Shown here in pieces: positions 1-11,150 of a stretch of DNA of 64,000 nt. The stretch is from Desulfuromonadaceae bacterium. Its GTDB lineage: Bacteria > Desulfobacterota > Desulfuromonadia > Geobacterales > Pseudopelobacteraceae. Below the pieces are notes generated by a model, which searched no databases, had not been told where the DNA came from, and saw only the letters and a program-made list of their open reading frames with translations. A program made the position numbers and the translations under genes. Position 1 is the stretch's first letter. The number at the start of each line of letters is the position of its first letter. The DNA is taken from NCBI GenBank assembly GCA_028683435.1, contig JAQUIG010000009.1, forward strand, positions 19,643 through 83,642, given 5' to 3'.

Positions 1-1
1 G

Positions 2-313
2 GAACTGGATGTGGATTCCGTGCCGATGAACTTTCTTGACCCAGTAGAGGGCACAAAGCTATCTGATGCCTGTTTCCTGACCCCGATGGAATGTCTGAAA
101 ACGATTGCCATATTTCGTCTTATGTTACCTGCAAAAAACATTATTGTGTGTGGCGGGCGAGAAACCAATCTGCGCGAGTTGCAGTCATGGATTTTTCTTG
201 CTGGCACGAGCGGAATGATGACCGGTAATTATCTTACCAAGACGGGGCGGGTGCCGGAAGTTGACCGGCAGATGCTGGCCGATCTGGAATTGACTCTGGA
301 GGTATGTGCGTGA
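2..313 (+). CDS. bioB: Biotin synthase, C-terminal part (gene starts upstream of window)
   Basis: Open frame from window edge; MNFLDPVEGTKL...FRLMLPAKNIIVCGGRE...GTSGMMTGNYLT is the BioB C-terminus; overlaps bioD. Confidence 0.93.
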   Translation, partial: ELDVDSVPMNFLDPVEGTKLSDACFLTPMECLKTIAIFRLMLPAKNIIVCGGRETNLRELQSWIFLAGTSGMMTGNYLTKTGRVPEVDRQMLADLELTLEVCA

Positions 314-1026
314 GTAAAGGCATTTTTGTAACCGGAACCGACACCGGTGTCGGGAAGACGATAGTTGCAGCAACACTGGCCAGACTGCTGCGGATGAATG
401 GTGTCAAGGTCGGCGTGATGAAGCCGGTTACCAGCGGCTGCCGCGAACTTTCCGGCACGCTGGTGTCGGATGATGCGCTGTTGCTCTGCCAGGCGGCGGG
501 GGTTACCGTTTCTGATGATATTGCCCCGTACTGTCTGCGGGAAGCGCTGGCACCCGCTGAAGCAGCCGAGTGTGATGGTGTGCGGATTGATGTTTCTGCG
601 ATAAAAGCGTCATTTAATCGTTTGGCGTCCTCTTGTGACTATATTATTGTAGAAGGGGCGGGAGGATTGATGGTGCCGCTGTCAGGTGGGGTGCTGATCG
701 CCGATTTGGCTCGTGAATTGGCGTTGCCGCTTCTGGTCGTGGCCCGACCGGCATTGGGAACGATCAACCACTCCGTCCTGACCTGCTTTGCCGCACAGCA
801 AATGGGCCTTCAAGTGGCGGGTGTTATAGTAAACGGCATGCCGGAACATCCTGGTTTGGCGGAAAAGGGGGCGCCTCATCAGATCGGCTCGCTCTGTGGT
901 GCACCGATACTGGGGGTGTGGCCGCAGCGTAATGAAGTTGACGAGATGGAGATGGTGGACGAACTGGCTGCGTGGCTTGATGGCCAAGCGGAGACGAGCA
1001 TTGTTCTGCGGGAATTAGGTGTGTGA
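304..1026 (+). CDS. bioD: ATP-dependent dethiobiotin synthetase
   Basis: FVTGTDTGVGKTIVAATLARLL P-loop and VEGAGGLMVPL motif; follows bioB. Confidence 0.95.
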   Translation: MCVSKGIFVTGTDTGVGKTIVAATLARLLRMNGVKVGVMKPVTSGCRELSGTLVSDDALLLCQAAGVTVSDDIAPYCLREALAPAEAAECDGVRIDVSAIKASFNRLASSCDYIIVEGAGGLMVPLSGGVLIADLARELALPLLVVARPALGTINHSVLTCFAAQQMGLQVAGVIVNGMPEHPGLAEKGAPHQIGSLCGAPILGVWPQRNEVDEMEMVDELAAWLDGQAETSIVLRELGV

Positions 1027-1062
1027 AATCCCCCCTAGCCCCCCTTTTTTAAAGGGGGGATC
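1026..1062. repeat. REP-like GC-rich stem-loop element, copy 1
   Basis: aatcccccctagccccccttttttaaaggggggat; CCCCCCTTT/AAAGGGGGG stem; inverted relative to copy 2 about 45 bp away. Confidence 0.6.
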
Positions 1063-1104
1063 TTAACACGCCAGCTTTTTATCATAGGTAGTGTGTCTTA
1101 AAAC

Positions 1105-1140
1105 TTTCCCCTTTAAGAAAGGGGGATTGAGGGGGATTGA
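1105..1140. repeat. REP-like stem-loop element, copy 2 (overlaps 3' end of the SulP gene)
   Basis: ctttcccctttaagaaagggggattgagggggattgag; resembles reverse complement of copy 1. Confidence 0.6.
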
Positions 1141-2825
1141 GTGTCCCGTTCAAAATCTTCGACGATATCCGCAAGCGCCGTATGCCGGCTGACCCCGCCT
1201 AATGATTCACTGATACCGGTTGCACGCAGGATCTCACGCACTTCTGCATGCGCTTCCGCCACTTTAAGCCGAATCCCTTCCCGTTCAAGTTCCTCTTCAA
1301 GGTGCTGCAGCATTATGGCGCCAGCCGCATCGATATAAGGTGATGTCGAAAGGTCACATACTGCAAGCCTGACCGGCGTGCTCTCGTGGTGAATTCCCTC
1401 AAGTACGGTTGAATAGATCGTATCAACGTTGAAATAGAGGAGGGGCGCCTCGACCCGGAACAGAAACAGCCCGGGGAATCGTTCATTGTGGGTATGACGG
1501 GCCGAATCACTGAATCTGTTGCTGCCGGGGATTCTGCCGAGCATGGAAACATGCGGTTTAGCCATCATCCGGAGCAGGAAAAGTATAGAAGCGATTGCTG
1601 AAACCGTTACCCCCTTCAAAATTCCGAGCAGCAGCACCCCCACAAATGCGACCAAGGCAACGTTGAACTCAAGCCGGCTTATCTGCCGCAAGCGCTTAAA
1701 ATCATCGATCTTTACAAAACCGGCAACAGCCACGATAATTATGGCGGCCAGCACTGCTTCCGGAAGGTTACGGAGCATTCCGGTCAGGAAAAAGAGCACC
1801 ATTACAAGTGTCATAGATGCAAAAATCAGCGACAGGGGGGTCCTTGCGCCGGCCTTTTCATTAACTGCCGATTGCGATAGTCCCCCTGCAACCGGGTATC
1901 CGTGTCCGAGCGCCGCCATTAGATTTGCGGCCCCCAAACCAAGGAGCTCCTGGCGCGGATCAACTGTGTAGTGGTGTGTCGAGGCAAACGCGCGCGCCGC
2001 GGCGATGCTCTCGACGTAGGAGAGCAGAAAACAGGCAAAAGCCAGTTCAAGCAAGCCTTCGAACTGTTCAGTACGAAAGGAAGGGAACTCAAGGGAGGGT
2101 AATCCTGGCGGAATGAGTCCCACTACTCTGACGCCTTGTTCAGCTAGCCCGAAAGTTGAGATGATGCCGGTTGAAATTATCACAATCGCCAGTGCCACCG
2201 GTCGCCCCGGCAGCAGCCTGTCTCCGGCAATCAGCAGCAGGAGTGAACCACCCCCGATGGTAATAACCACTACGTTTGGATTGCCCAGTTGTGGCAGGAT
2301 GACGATCAGCCGCTCAAAAAAATTGTCGCCGCCTCCGGCTACCCCGAGTAGTTTGGGCAGTTGCATAGAGGCGATGCTTAATGCCGCTCCGGCTTTAAAC
2401 CCCAGCAAGATGGATTCCGAAATGAAATTGACGAATGAACTGAGGCGCATGATCCATGCGAGAAGGCAGAAAACCGACACCATGAAGGCGGTGGTGGCGG
2501 CAATGGCAGCATAATTGGAAGGATCGCCAGCCGCCATAGTGCCGACTACGCTGGCCACCATGACGGAAATGGCCGCCGTAGGGCCGATTGACAGATGACG
2601 GGACGATGCAAAGAGTGCGTAGGCGATGCCGCTGAATATGTAACAGTAGAGCCCCGCTTGTGGAGTCAGTCCGGCCAGTGTGGCATATGCCATCGCCACT
2701 GGCACGGCATACGCCGCAAGAGTGACTCCTGCAATCAGGTCCGGCCAGAGCCAGGCGGATTGGTAGCGGGGCAGCCAGTCAATAATCGGAATCAGTTGTG
2801 TCAGCCATCGGAGAGAACTCTTCAT
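1113..2825 (-). CDS. SulP family sulfate/bicarbonate-type anion transporter with C-terminal STAS domain
   Basis: WPDLIAGVTLAAYAVPVAMAYATLAGLTPQAGLY is the SulP signature; C-terminal STAS-like VRLAVCDLSTSPYIDAAGAIML. Confidence 0.93.
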   Translation of the reverse strand: MKSSLRWLTQLIPIIDWLPRYQSAWLWPDLIAGVTLAAYAVPVAMAYATLAGLTPQAGLYCYIFSGIAYALFASSRHLSIGPTAAISVMVASVVGTMAAGDPSNYAAIAATTAFMVSVFCLLAWIMRLSSFVNFISESILLGFKAGAALSIASMQLPKLLGVAGGGDNFFERLIVILPQLGNPNVVVITIGGGSLLLLIAGDRLLPGRPVALAIVIISTGIISTFGLAEQGVRVVGLIPPGLPSLEFPSFRTEQFEGLLELAFACFLLSYVESIAAARAFASTHHYTVDPRQELLGLGAANLMAALGHGYPVAGGLSQSAVNEKAGARTPLSLIFASMTLVMVLFFLTGMLRNLPEAVLAAIIIVAVAGFVKIDDFKRLRQISRLEFNVALVAFVGVLLLGILKGVTVSAIASILFLLRMMAKPHVSMLGRIPGSNRFSDSARHTHNERFPGLFLFRVEAPLLYFNVDTIYSTVLEGIHHESTPVRLAVCDLSTSPYIDAAGAIMLQHLEEELEREGIRLKVAEAHAEVREILRATGISESLGGVSRHTALADIVEDFERDTQSPSIPLS

Positions 2826-2974
2826 GGTCCCTGGCCTATCATCGTTTAAGGGTGTTAGTCAATGGCAGAGTACTGTCGGGGATGCTTGAAGTGTGAAGCG
2901 CTGCTGCTTCGAACAGGTAATGGAATGATCTTGACTCCTTTACGTGCAAATAGTAATGTTTAGAGCAAATATAG

Positions 2975-4282
<1,308 letters not shown>

Positions 4283-4419
4283 GAGACTCTTTTTTTTGCG
4301 TATGTATGGGTAATCCTTGTGGTTACTCATTATTTTGTGTAGTATCCCAGAAAATGTCATGAAGCTTATATCTGTTATTAAAAATTAGGATTATATTCCG
4401 ATCAGAGGAGTTGTTAAAA

Positions 4420-4788
4420 ATGTATGTTCTGACGATCCGTACAAGTTTTGCTGCTGCACATAACCTGATGAATTATCAGGGGGATTGTGAAAATTTGCAT
4501 GGGCATAATTGGAAAGTCGAGGTGGCGGTCACGGCCAGAGAACTGGACAAGGCGGGGCTGGGTATAGATTTCAAGGTTCTGAAGCGTGAAGCGGGCGCGA
4601 TAATAAACGAACTGGACCATAAATATCTTAATGATAATCCAGCATTCCACGATATTTCCCCTTCATCGGAACATATTTCAAAATATCTGTACCAGCGTAT
4701 CTCCGAGCGGATGAATAACGACAATATCAAAGTGGATTCAATCACCGTCTGGGAGTCTGACAACGCATCTGCACGTTATTATGAGTGA
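4420..4788 (+). CDS. queD: 6-carboxy-5,6,7,8-tetrahydropterin synthase
   Basis: FAAAHNL...CENLHGHNWKVEV zinc/active-site motif; ATG at 4420 better spaced from SD gaggag than TTG at 4411. Confidence 0.9.
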   Translation: MYVLTIRTSFAAAHNLMNYQGDCENLHGHNWKVEVAVTARELDKAGLGIDFKVLKREAGAIINELDHKYLNDNPAFHDISPSSEHISKYLYQRISERMNNDNIKVDSITVWESDNASARYYE

Positions 4789-5530
4789 TCAGGTATTTAT
4801 CAGTGAAATATTTTCGTCCATTCAGGGCGAAGGGATGCTGGCCGGGCGCAGACAGATCTTTGTGCGTCTGATGGAATGTAATCTTGACTGTCGCTATTGC
4901 GACACCAATTTTGAAAAATCGGATAGTGGTCGTCTGGAATCGAAACCGGGCTCTGGTCTCTTTGTTGATCTGCCGCAACCTTTTCCGTTGCATGGATTAT
5001 CCGCCATTTTTGACGATTGGAAATCGCAGCTGCCGGGGGCGCACCATTCGGTAAGTTTTACAGGTGGAGAGCCGCTTCTTTACGCGGATGCCCTTGCGGA
5101 GTGGTTTCCTGAAATCAGAAAATCTCTTCCAATCCATCTTGAAACAAACGGCACCATGCACTTGGCCCTCCGGCGGGTAAAACAGCATGTTGATTATATC
5201 AGCATGGATATGAAACTTCCTTCTACAGCCGGATGTGCGGAGCGGTTGTGGGATCTGCATGCTCTTTTCCTGAGCGAGGCGCAAGGAAGTAACGTCTCCG
5301 TCAAAGCGGTGGTGGGAGAGTTGACATCAGCGGTTGAAATCGGGCAGTTGTGCGATGTGATATCTTCCGTTAACGCGTCCACGCCGCTCTTCCTGCAACC
5401 GTTGTCGCTGCAAGATGGAAGTATCGGCATCACCGCAGCACACATTCTCCGTCTTCAGGAACAGGCATCGTCCCGTCTGCCGGATGTACGGGTAATCCCC
5501 CAGATGCACAAGTTACTGGGTGCGCTTTGA
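4781..5530 (+). CDS. queE: 7-carboxy-7-deazaguanine synthase (radical SAM)
   Basis: SIQGEGMLAGRRQIFVRLMECNLDCRYCDTNF; overlaps queD end. Confidence 0.92.
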   Translation: MSDQVFISEIFSSIQGEGMLAGRRQIFVRLMECNLDCRYCDTNFEKSDSGRLESKPGSGLFVDLPQPFPLHGLSAIFDDWKSQLPGAHHSVSFTGGEPLLYADALAEWFPEIRKSLPIHLETNGTMHLALRRVKQHVDYISMDMKLPSTAGCAERLWDLHALFLSEAQGSNVSVKAVVGELTSAVEIGQLCDVISSVNASTPLFLQPLSLQDGSIGITAAHILRLQEQASSRLPDVRVIPQMHKLLGAL

Positions 5531-5907
5531 TGGTTGAAACGATTACGCTCGATTCAGCTCTCCATATTATGTTGCTGGATCAAACCCGGCACTATTTTGG
5601 CGGCTACTTCCATGTTAAAGTGCTTGCCTGTTGTGATATCCCTCTGCAGCAGAGCTATTTTGAAAACGATGCTGAATACCGCTGTGCGGTTGCCAAAATG
5701 GGGACGTCCGTCAGATTCGAACGGATACTTGAAAAAATGGCCGTTCCCGAATCCGGAATAGAATCAGTTCGCAGCCTGTTGATACAGGCCTTTCACGAGA
5801 CTGCCAAAGTTTATCTGTCAACGGCAGATTTTGCTCCCCGCTTTGTCCGGAGCGAGTATCATAAACGTGTGAAAAAAACCTCTCAAATTCGAAACCCAAG
5901 AGCGTAA
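5527..5907 (+). CDS. Hypothetical protein in the queE-rlmD interval
   Basis: 126-aa ORF overlapping queE stop and directly abutting rlmD; no family recognised. Confidence 0.75.
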   Translation: MMVETITLDSALHIMLLDQTRHYFGGYFHVKVLACCDIPLQQSYFENDAEYRCAVAKMGTSVRFERILEKMAVPESGIESVRSLLIQAFHETAKVYLSTADFAPRFVRSEYHKRVKKTSQIRNPRA

Positions 5908-5908
5908 T

Positions 5909-7222
5909 GTGTCATTACCTGTCGCACATATTGATAAACTCGCCTTTGGTGGCAATGGTGTTTGCCGGATTGACGGCAAAGTCTGTTTTGTACCCTTCAG
6001 TTGCCCTGGTGATGAACTCTCTCTCCGGATCACAGCCGATAAAAAATCGTACTGCACGGCTTCAATCGCTTCTATTATAACCCCTTCTCCTTCGAGAACC
6101 GCTCCAGAATGTTCACTATTTAGCGCATGTGGAGGCTGCAGCTGGCAACATATCAGCTATCCTGTCCAGCTTCAGCAGAAACGGCAAATCCTGGCAGAAG
6201 CGCTCTGGAGGGGGGGGAGCGTCCCGGCAGATATGATCGATGATGTTGTGCCCGCGCCTCATCAATACGGCTACCGGAATCGCCTTCAGTTCAAGGTTTC
6301 TGCCCGTAATGGAAATCTTCGTATCGGCTTTTACCGGCAGGGCTCACACCAGGTAGAGGATGCAGCCTGCGGCTGTCCAATAGCTGCGCCCGTGATCAAT
6401 CAGGTGCTGGGTTGTTGCAGAGCTGTACTTCACTCGTATCCTGATGTTCAGTCGGTCTCTCAGATCAGTATTGATGCCGGTGACAACGGAGTGGTTGTCA
6501 TCATACGCCAGAGCGGAACCGTTACTTCAAAGAAAAGAGAGTATTTTATTGATCGCTCCGGCGATTTTGGACCGTGCACGGGACTTTTTCTTAAAACCGA
6601 TAATCATTCGGACTGTGAAAAACTATGGGGGAGCGATCATATATCCTATCGCATGAACCGGGCTGACCCCAATCAAATGCCGCTGGAGCTGACCTACCCC
6701 CCCGGCGGGTTTGCTCAGGTGCACCAGCTGCAGAATGTTGCCATGCTGTCTGTCATCAGGCGGCTTGGTGCGTTTACAACGGTTGAAGATCTCCTCGATC
6801 TGTATTGCGGTAACGGTAATTTTTCGCTTCCTCTGGCAGCTGAAGTTGCCTCTGTGTTCGGAATCGAGGGGAATGCGGATTCAATACGGGCTGCGGAGAA
6901 GAACCAGAAACTCAACAACGTTGCAAATGCCCGTTTTATTTGTGATGATGTCACCGCCGGCGTACTTTGTCTTGCAGACGAGGGGCGACGATTTGATGCG
7001 GTCCTGCTTGATCCGCCACGCTCCGGCGCTGCAGATGCGATATCAGGTATTGTTCGTCTGCAGCCGGATAAGATTATTTATGTTTCGTGCGATCCGAGCA
7101 CACTTGCGCGGGATTGCGGGTTGCTGGGCGGTTACGGATACACTGTTGTCAAGACTGTCCCGATTGATATGTTCCCCCAAACCTACCACCTTGAAAGTGT
7201 AACATTGCTCCGCAGATCATAG
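5909..7222 (+). CDS. rlmD: 23S rRNA (uracil-5-)-methyltransferase RlmD/RumA-like
   Basis: CGGCSWQHISYPVQLQQK Fe-S cysteine motif; LLDLYCGNGNFSLPLA and DPPRSGA motifs; GTG start. Confidence 0.88.
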   Translation: MSLPVAHIDKLAFGGNGVCRIDGKVCFVPFSCPGDELSLRITADKKSYCTASIASIITPSPSRTAPECSLFSACGGCSWQHISYPVQLQQKRQILAEALWRGGSVPADMIDDVVPAPHQYGYRNRLQFKVSARNGNLRIGFYRQGSHQVEDAACGCPIAAPVINQVLGCCRAVLHSYPDVQSVSQISIDAGDNGVVVIIRQSGTVTSKKREYFIDRSGDFGPCTGLFLKTDNHSDCEKLWGSDHISYRMNRADPNQMPLELTYPPGGFAQVHQLQNVAMLSVIRRLGAFTTVEDLLDLYCGNGNFSLPLAAEVASVFGIEGNADSIRAAEKNQKLNNVANARFICDDVTAGVLCLADEGRRFDAVLLDPPRSGAADAISGIVRLQPDKIIYVSCDPSTLARDCGLLGGYGYTVVKTVPIDMFPQTYHLESVTLLRRS

Positions 7223-7234
7223 AAAGGCTTTGAT

Positions 7235-8257
7235 ATGAATTTTATTAGCCGGTTGTTTTCAAAGTCTCCGTCCGATTTATTGGCCAAGGGTGACAGATAT
7301 ATGGAATCAGACAGCTTCTTTGATGCCAGAACCTGTTATGAGGATGGTTTAAAGCTCTGTTCCTCCATGGAGAATGGCGGCGCTCTGAAGGCTGATTTTG
7401 CCGAGCGGATTGATACGGCCAACCGGAGTTTGGCAGAGCGAAATCTTCATGAAGCGGAGTATGCGTATTCACGTGGCGATGCCGCCAGAGCGATTGATCA
7501 TCTTGAACTTGTAAAAACACTCACCGCTAATCCGGTGTTACTGGAAAAGGCGGAAAGGTTGCTTCTCGATTTTTCGCAGCCAGATAGTGATCATGATGAG
7601 CAGAGTGACATCTCAGCCTGTGCATCGTGTGCCGGTTTTTCAGGGAGCGAATGTGCCGATAACTCTCGTTCGGATGACTCCCTGCCGCCGCTTGAATATT
7701 ATGACCTGCTTATTCAGCAATTGCCGACTGATCAGTATCAACGCTATGCCGGGTTGGGCGATGATTTTGCGTACGCTTACATCGCCGCTAGCCGTGACGA
7801 ACATCATGAAGCGTTAGCCGGTTTTGAAAATTGTTTTGAAACCCTGCCGCATGACATCTACTGGTACGAAAAAGGGAAAGTACTGCACCGGCTTGGAAAT
7901 GATCATGAGGCAGAATTGCATCTGCGTAAGGCGATTCAGTTGAACAGCACCAATCCGCTTGCCTGGATTACTCTGGCGCTTGTACTGCGGGAGAGTAATC
8001 GTTTTCAGGATTCCCTGACAGCAATCGAGACGATGGTTGCAGAGCGGATAATGCCCGAACAGGCATTATTGCTGCGTGCCGATATTTTTGAGGCGACCGG
8101 AGATCATGAAGGGGCGGTGAATCAGTACATCGAGTTGCTGCAGACATCGTATGCACATGCTGCTGCCGAAAAGCTGTATGAAGTTCTTATTGAAATTGGT
8201 CGCCAGAGTGATGCCGCCGTCATTTTAAAAAAATACTTGAATAAATCCTGTCATTAA
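7235..8257 (+). CDS. TPR-repeat protein
   Basis: Repeated TPR-like helices (YEKGKVLHRLGNDHEAELHLRKAIQLNSTNPLAWITLALVLRESNRFQDSL). Confidence 0.85.
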   Translation: MNFISRLFSKSPSDLLAKGDRYMESDSFFDARTCYEDGLKLCSSMENGGALKADFAERIDTANRSLAERNLHEAEYAYSRGDAARAIDHLELVKTLTANPVLLEKAERLLLDFSQPDSDHDEQSDISACASCAGFSGSECADNSRSDDSLPPLEYYDLLIQQLPTDQYQRYAGLGDDFAYAYIAASRDEHHEALAGFENCFETLPHDIYWYEKGKVLHRLGNDHEAELHLRKAIQLNSTNPLAWITLALVLRESNRFQDSLTAIETMVAERIMPEQALLLRADIFEATGDHEGAVNQYIELLQTSYAHAAAEKLYEVLIEIGRQSDAAVILKKYLNKSCH

Positions 8258-8309
8258 GGTTATCCATTGTTTTATTTTCAGGCGGTACATCTAGAATCAT
8301 GGGGGGGAT

Positions 8310-8585
8310 ATGAATAAATCAGAGCTTATTGAGCAGTTGGCAGTGAAAAAGGATTTACCGATCAAGCGGGCGGAAGAGCTTGTTAATCTGGTTTTTTCTT
8401 CTATGGGCGAAGCGATGGTACAGGGTGAACGTATTGAAATTCGTGGCCTTGGCAGCTTTGTTATCAAAGAGTACGGGACGTATACGGGCCGGAATCCAAA
8501 AACAGGTGAGCCGATCAAGGTCAGTCCCAAAAAACTTCCTTTTTTCAAGGTTGGCAAAGAATTGAAAGAAATGGTGCTTGGATAA
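8310..8585 (+). CDS. HU/IHF family DNA-binding protein
   Basis: MNKSELIEQLA...IRGLGSFVIKEYGTYTGRNPKTGEPIKV; HU/IHF signature. Confidence 0.95.
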   Translation: MNKSELIEQLAVKKDLPIKRAEELVNLVFSSMGEAMVQGERIEIRGLGSFVIKEYGTYTGRNPKTGEPIKVSPKKLPFFKVGKELKEMVLG

Positions 8586-8612
8586 TCGGCCGCGGTTATC
8601 AAGGAAGCCGTA

Positions 8613-9524
8613 ATGAATGATTATTGTGCCGCCATTGATTTCGGGACCAATACCGCCCGTTTACTTATTGCCATGCGTTCTGCCTCCGGGATTGTTCCTG
8701 TGCGCGTTGAGCGAGAAGTCGTCCGTCTCGGTGGTGGTTTTACCGACCACTGCGGCTTGTCTGCTGAAGCCCAGGAACGGGGTTTGGCCTGCCTGCATAG
8801 ATTCTCGGGCATCATTTCCGACTACGGGGTATGTCAGGTCCAGGCCTCTGCAACAAGTGCGGTACGAGATGCCGTAAATGGGCGAGCGTTCGTTGATAAA
8901 GTATTCGCGGATACCGGCATCAACCTCGTCGTCATCGATGGAAACACGGAAGCGCGTTTAACGCTTAGGGGTGTACTGTCAGGGCTGGATACCGAGCATG
9001 ATAAGCTTGTCGTACTTGATGTAGGGGGGGGGAGTACCGAGTTTACTGTGTCATCTCACGGCTACCCTGTTTTTATTAAAAGCATGCCGATCGGTGTAGT
9101 GCGACTTACAGAAGGTTTTCGGACGCATATCGATATGATTGAACGGGTAAGCTCTGTCATTGATCAGCTTGAAAAAGATCTTTCCTCAGCTGGAATCGTT
9201 GTGTCAGGAGATTCTGAACTGGTAGGGACCGCCGGTACCGCGACAACCATTGCCGCAATCAAGCTGGAGATGGTTGATTACGACTATCGCAAGGTTAATA
9301 ATTATACCGTCAGCAGGGGAGATATCGCTGAAATCTTTCAACGCTTGTCACAGCTCCTCCCCCAGGAACGGCTGTCAATCAAGGGGGTTGAAAAAGGACG
9401 CGAAGATTTAATCATTGCCGGTCTGGTAATTATTACTTCCGTCATGGACCGTTTCGGCTTCAATCGGTTGAAGGTCAGCGATTTCGGGCTGCTGGAAGGA
9501 TTAGCGCTTTCCGGCCGTGAATGA
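8613..9524 (+). CDS. Ppx/GppA phosphatase family protein
   Basis: AAIDFGTNTARLLIA and VLDVGGGSTEFTV motifs. Confidence 0.92.
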   Translation: MNDYCAAIDFGTNTARLLIAMRSASGIVPVRVEREVVRLGGGFTDHCGLSAEAQERGLACLHRFSGIISDYGVCQVQASATSAVRDAVNGRAFVDKVFADTGINLVVIDGNTEARLTLRGVLSGLDTEHDKLVVLDVGGGSTEFTVSSHGYPVFIKSMPIGVVRLTEGFRTHIDMIERVSSVIDQLEKDLSSAGIVVSGDSELVGTAGTATTIAAIKLEMVDYDYRKVNNYTVSRGDIAEIFQRLSQLLPQERLSIKGVEKGREDLIIAGLVIITSVMDRFGFNRLKVSDFGLLEGLALSGRE

Positions 9525-9584
9525 AGCCGGTGTCAGGCACTTTTAGTCTTGCTTTTAAATAAATAGACGTACATCGGGGGCAAG

Positions 9585-11081
9585 ATGCTGGATAAACGTG
9601 GCTGTGGTGTGCTGTTGCATCCTACCTCATTACCTGGACCTGGCGGTATCGGTTCAATGGGCAAGGATGCCTGCACTTTTGTTGATCTGCTGGCGGAGAT
9701 GGGGATGTCATATTGGCAGGTTCTTCCGCTCACGCCGCCGGCGTGCGGTAACTCTCCCTATTCAGCGTTTTCAGCCCTTGCAGGAAACCCGCTGTTGATT
9801 GATCTTGATCAGCTGGTTGTTGATGGTGATCTTGCAAAGATACACCATGAAAAAAGTCCGGATGATTCCTGTGTCGATTTTGCCGCCGTCTCTGAAAAGA
9901 AAATGAAGCTGTTGCGGAAAGCCGGCGCCAGCTTTTTAGCGAATGATGCTGCGCCGTACAAACAGGAATTCTGGAATTTTTGCAACAGGACTACCTGGCT
10001 TCATAATTTTGCGCTTTTTATGGCGCTGAAGCGCAAATACAAGGGTAAGTCATGGGAAAAATGGCCGGCTGATCTGGCTCTCATGACACCTGAACAGTAC
10101 GAAAAAGTTTCTGTTGAACTGGGTCCTGAAATAGGCGTTCAGAAATATATTCAGTGGCAGTTTTTCAGGCAGTGGAGCGGGCTGCGTGCTTATGCCGCTG
10201 ATAAAGGAATCGCTATTATCGGTGATATCCCGATTTTTGTCGGCTACGATTCCGTAGATGTCTGGAGTCATCGTGAACTTTTCCTTCTTGACCCGAAGGG
10301 GAAGCCGACCGTTGTTGCAGGGGTTCCTCCTGATTATTTCAGTGCAACCGGACAGCTGTGGGGCAACCCCCTGTATGACTGGGAAGCGATGGGGCGCCAG
10401 AAGTTCGCGTGGTGGATAGAGCGGTTTCAGTCGATGTTTGAGCTCTTTGACATCATCCGGGTTGATCATTTCCGCGGCTTTGAAGCTGCCTGGCATGTCC
10501 CGGCCGGAGAGAAAACAGCGGTCAACGGCAGCTGGGTCAAGGCTCCCGGTGTAACTCTTTTTGATACCATATTTGCTGCCCTCGGAAAAGTACCGATCAT
10601 TGCCGAGGATCTTGGTGTTATTACGCCGGAGGTCGAAGGTCTGCGTGATCGGTATGACTTTCCCGGCATGAAAATAGTACAGTTTGCCTTTGATTCAGGG
10701 CCGGCGAATCCTTATCTGCCGCATAATCATCAAAAAAAATCTGTGGTCTATACCGGAACCCATGACAATGATACCACCGCCGGTTGGTATGGTTCTCTTT
10801 CCGACCTCCAGCGCAGCCGGGTGAGTTATTATGTGGGTGGACGTGGGGATGACACAGTTGACTGCATACTACGCACGGTACTTATGTCTGTCGCTGATAC
10901 CGCCATTATCCCACTTCAGGATTTGATCCGATCTGGAAGCGAGGCCCGCATGAATACTCCCGGAACCGCGTTCGGCAATTGGGGGTGGCGTTTTACCTGG
11001 GACATGATTTCACCTGATCTCGCGGGTCAGGTCCGGGATCAGATCGAATGCTATGGCAGGTGGAATCCGAAGTGCCAGTAA
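9585..11081 (+). CDS. malQ: 4-alpha-glucanotransferase
   Basis: RGCGVLLHPTSLPGPGGIGSMG, WQVLPLTPP, IIRVDHFRGFEAAWHVP, IAEDLGVITPEV. Confidence 0.95.
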   Translation: MLDKRGCGVLLHPTSLPGPGGIGSMGKDACTFVDLLAEMGMSYWQVLPLTPPACGNSPYSAFSALAGNPLLIDLDQLVVDGDLAKIHHEKSPDDSCVDFAAVSEKKMKLLRKAGASFLANDAAPYKQEFWNFCNRTTWLHNFALFMALKRKYKGKSWEKWPADLALMTPEQYEKVSVELGPEIGVQKYIQWQFFRQWSGLRAYAADKGIAIIGDIPIFVGYDSVDVWSHRELFLLDPKGKPTVVAGVPPDYFSATGQLWGNPLYDWEAMGRQKFAWWIERFQSMFELFDIIRVDHFRGFEAAWHVPAGEKTAVNGSWVKAPGVTLFDTIFAALGKVPIIAEDLGVITPEVEGLRDRYDFPGMKIVQFAFDSGPANPYLPHNHQKKSVVYTGTHDNDTTAGWYGSLSDLQRSRVSYYVGGRGDDTVDCILRTVLMSVADTAIIPLQDLIRSGSEARMNTPGTAFGNWGWRFTWDMISPDLAGQVRDQIECYGRWNPKCQ

Positions 11082-11086
11082 ATATC

Positions 11087-11114
11087 TTGACAATTCAGGC
11101 ATATTCTCTATACT
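11087..11114 (+). promoter_or_regulatory. Sigma70-type promoter of the yceD-rpmF-plsX-fab cluster
   Basis: TTGACA (11087-11092), 16-bp spacer, TATACT (11109-11114), upstream of yceD. Confidence 0.65.
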
Positions 11115-11150
11115 GACTTGCTTTAAATTTATTGTCGCTATGACCTGCGG

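Noticed and set aside
4283-4419. Possible preQ1 riboswitch before queD
   Set aside because: No preQ1-I-type hairpin plus A-rich tail could be recognised by eye.
9525-9584. Sigma54 (-24/-12) promoter: aGGCACttttagtcTTGC before malQ
   Set aside because: Spacing between GGCAC and TTGC is 8 nt rather than 5, so the GG-GC distance is wrong.
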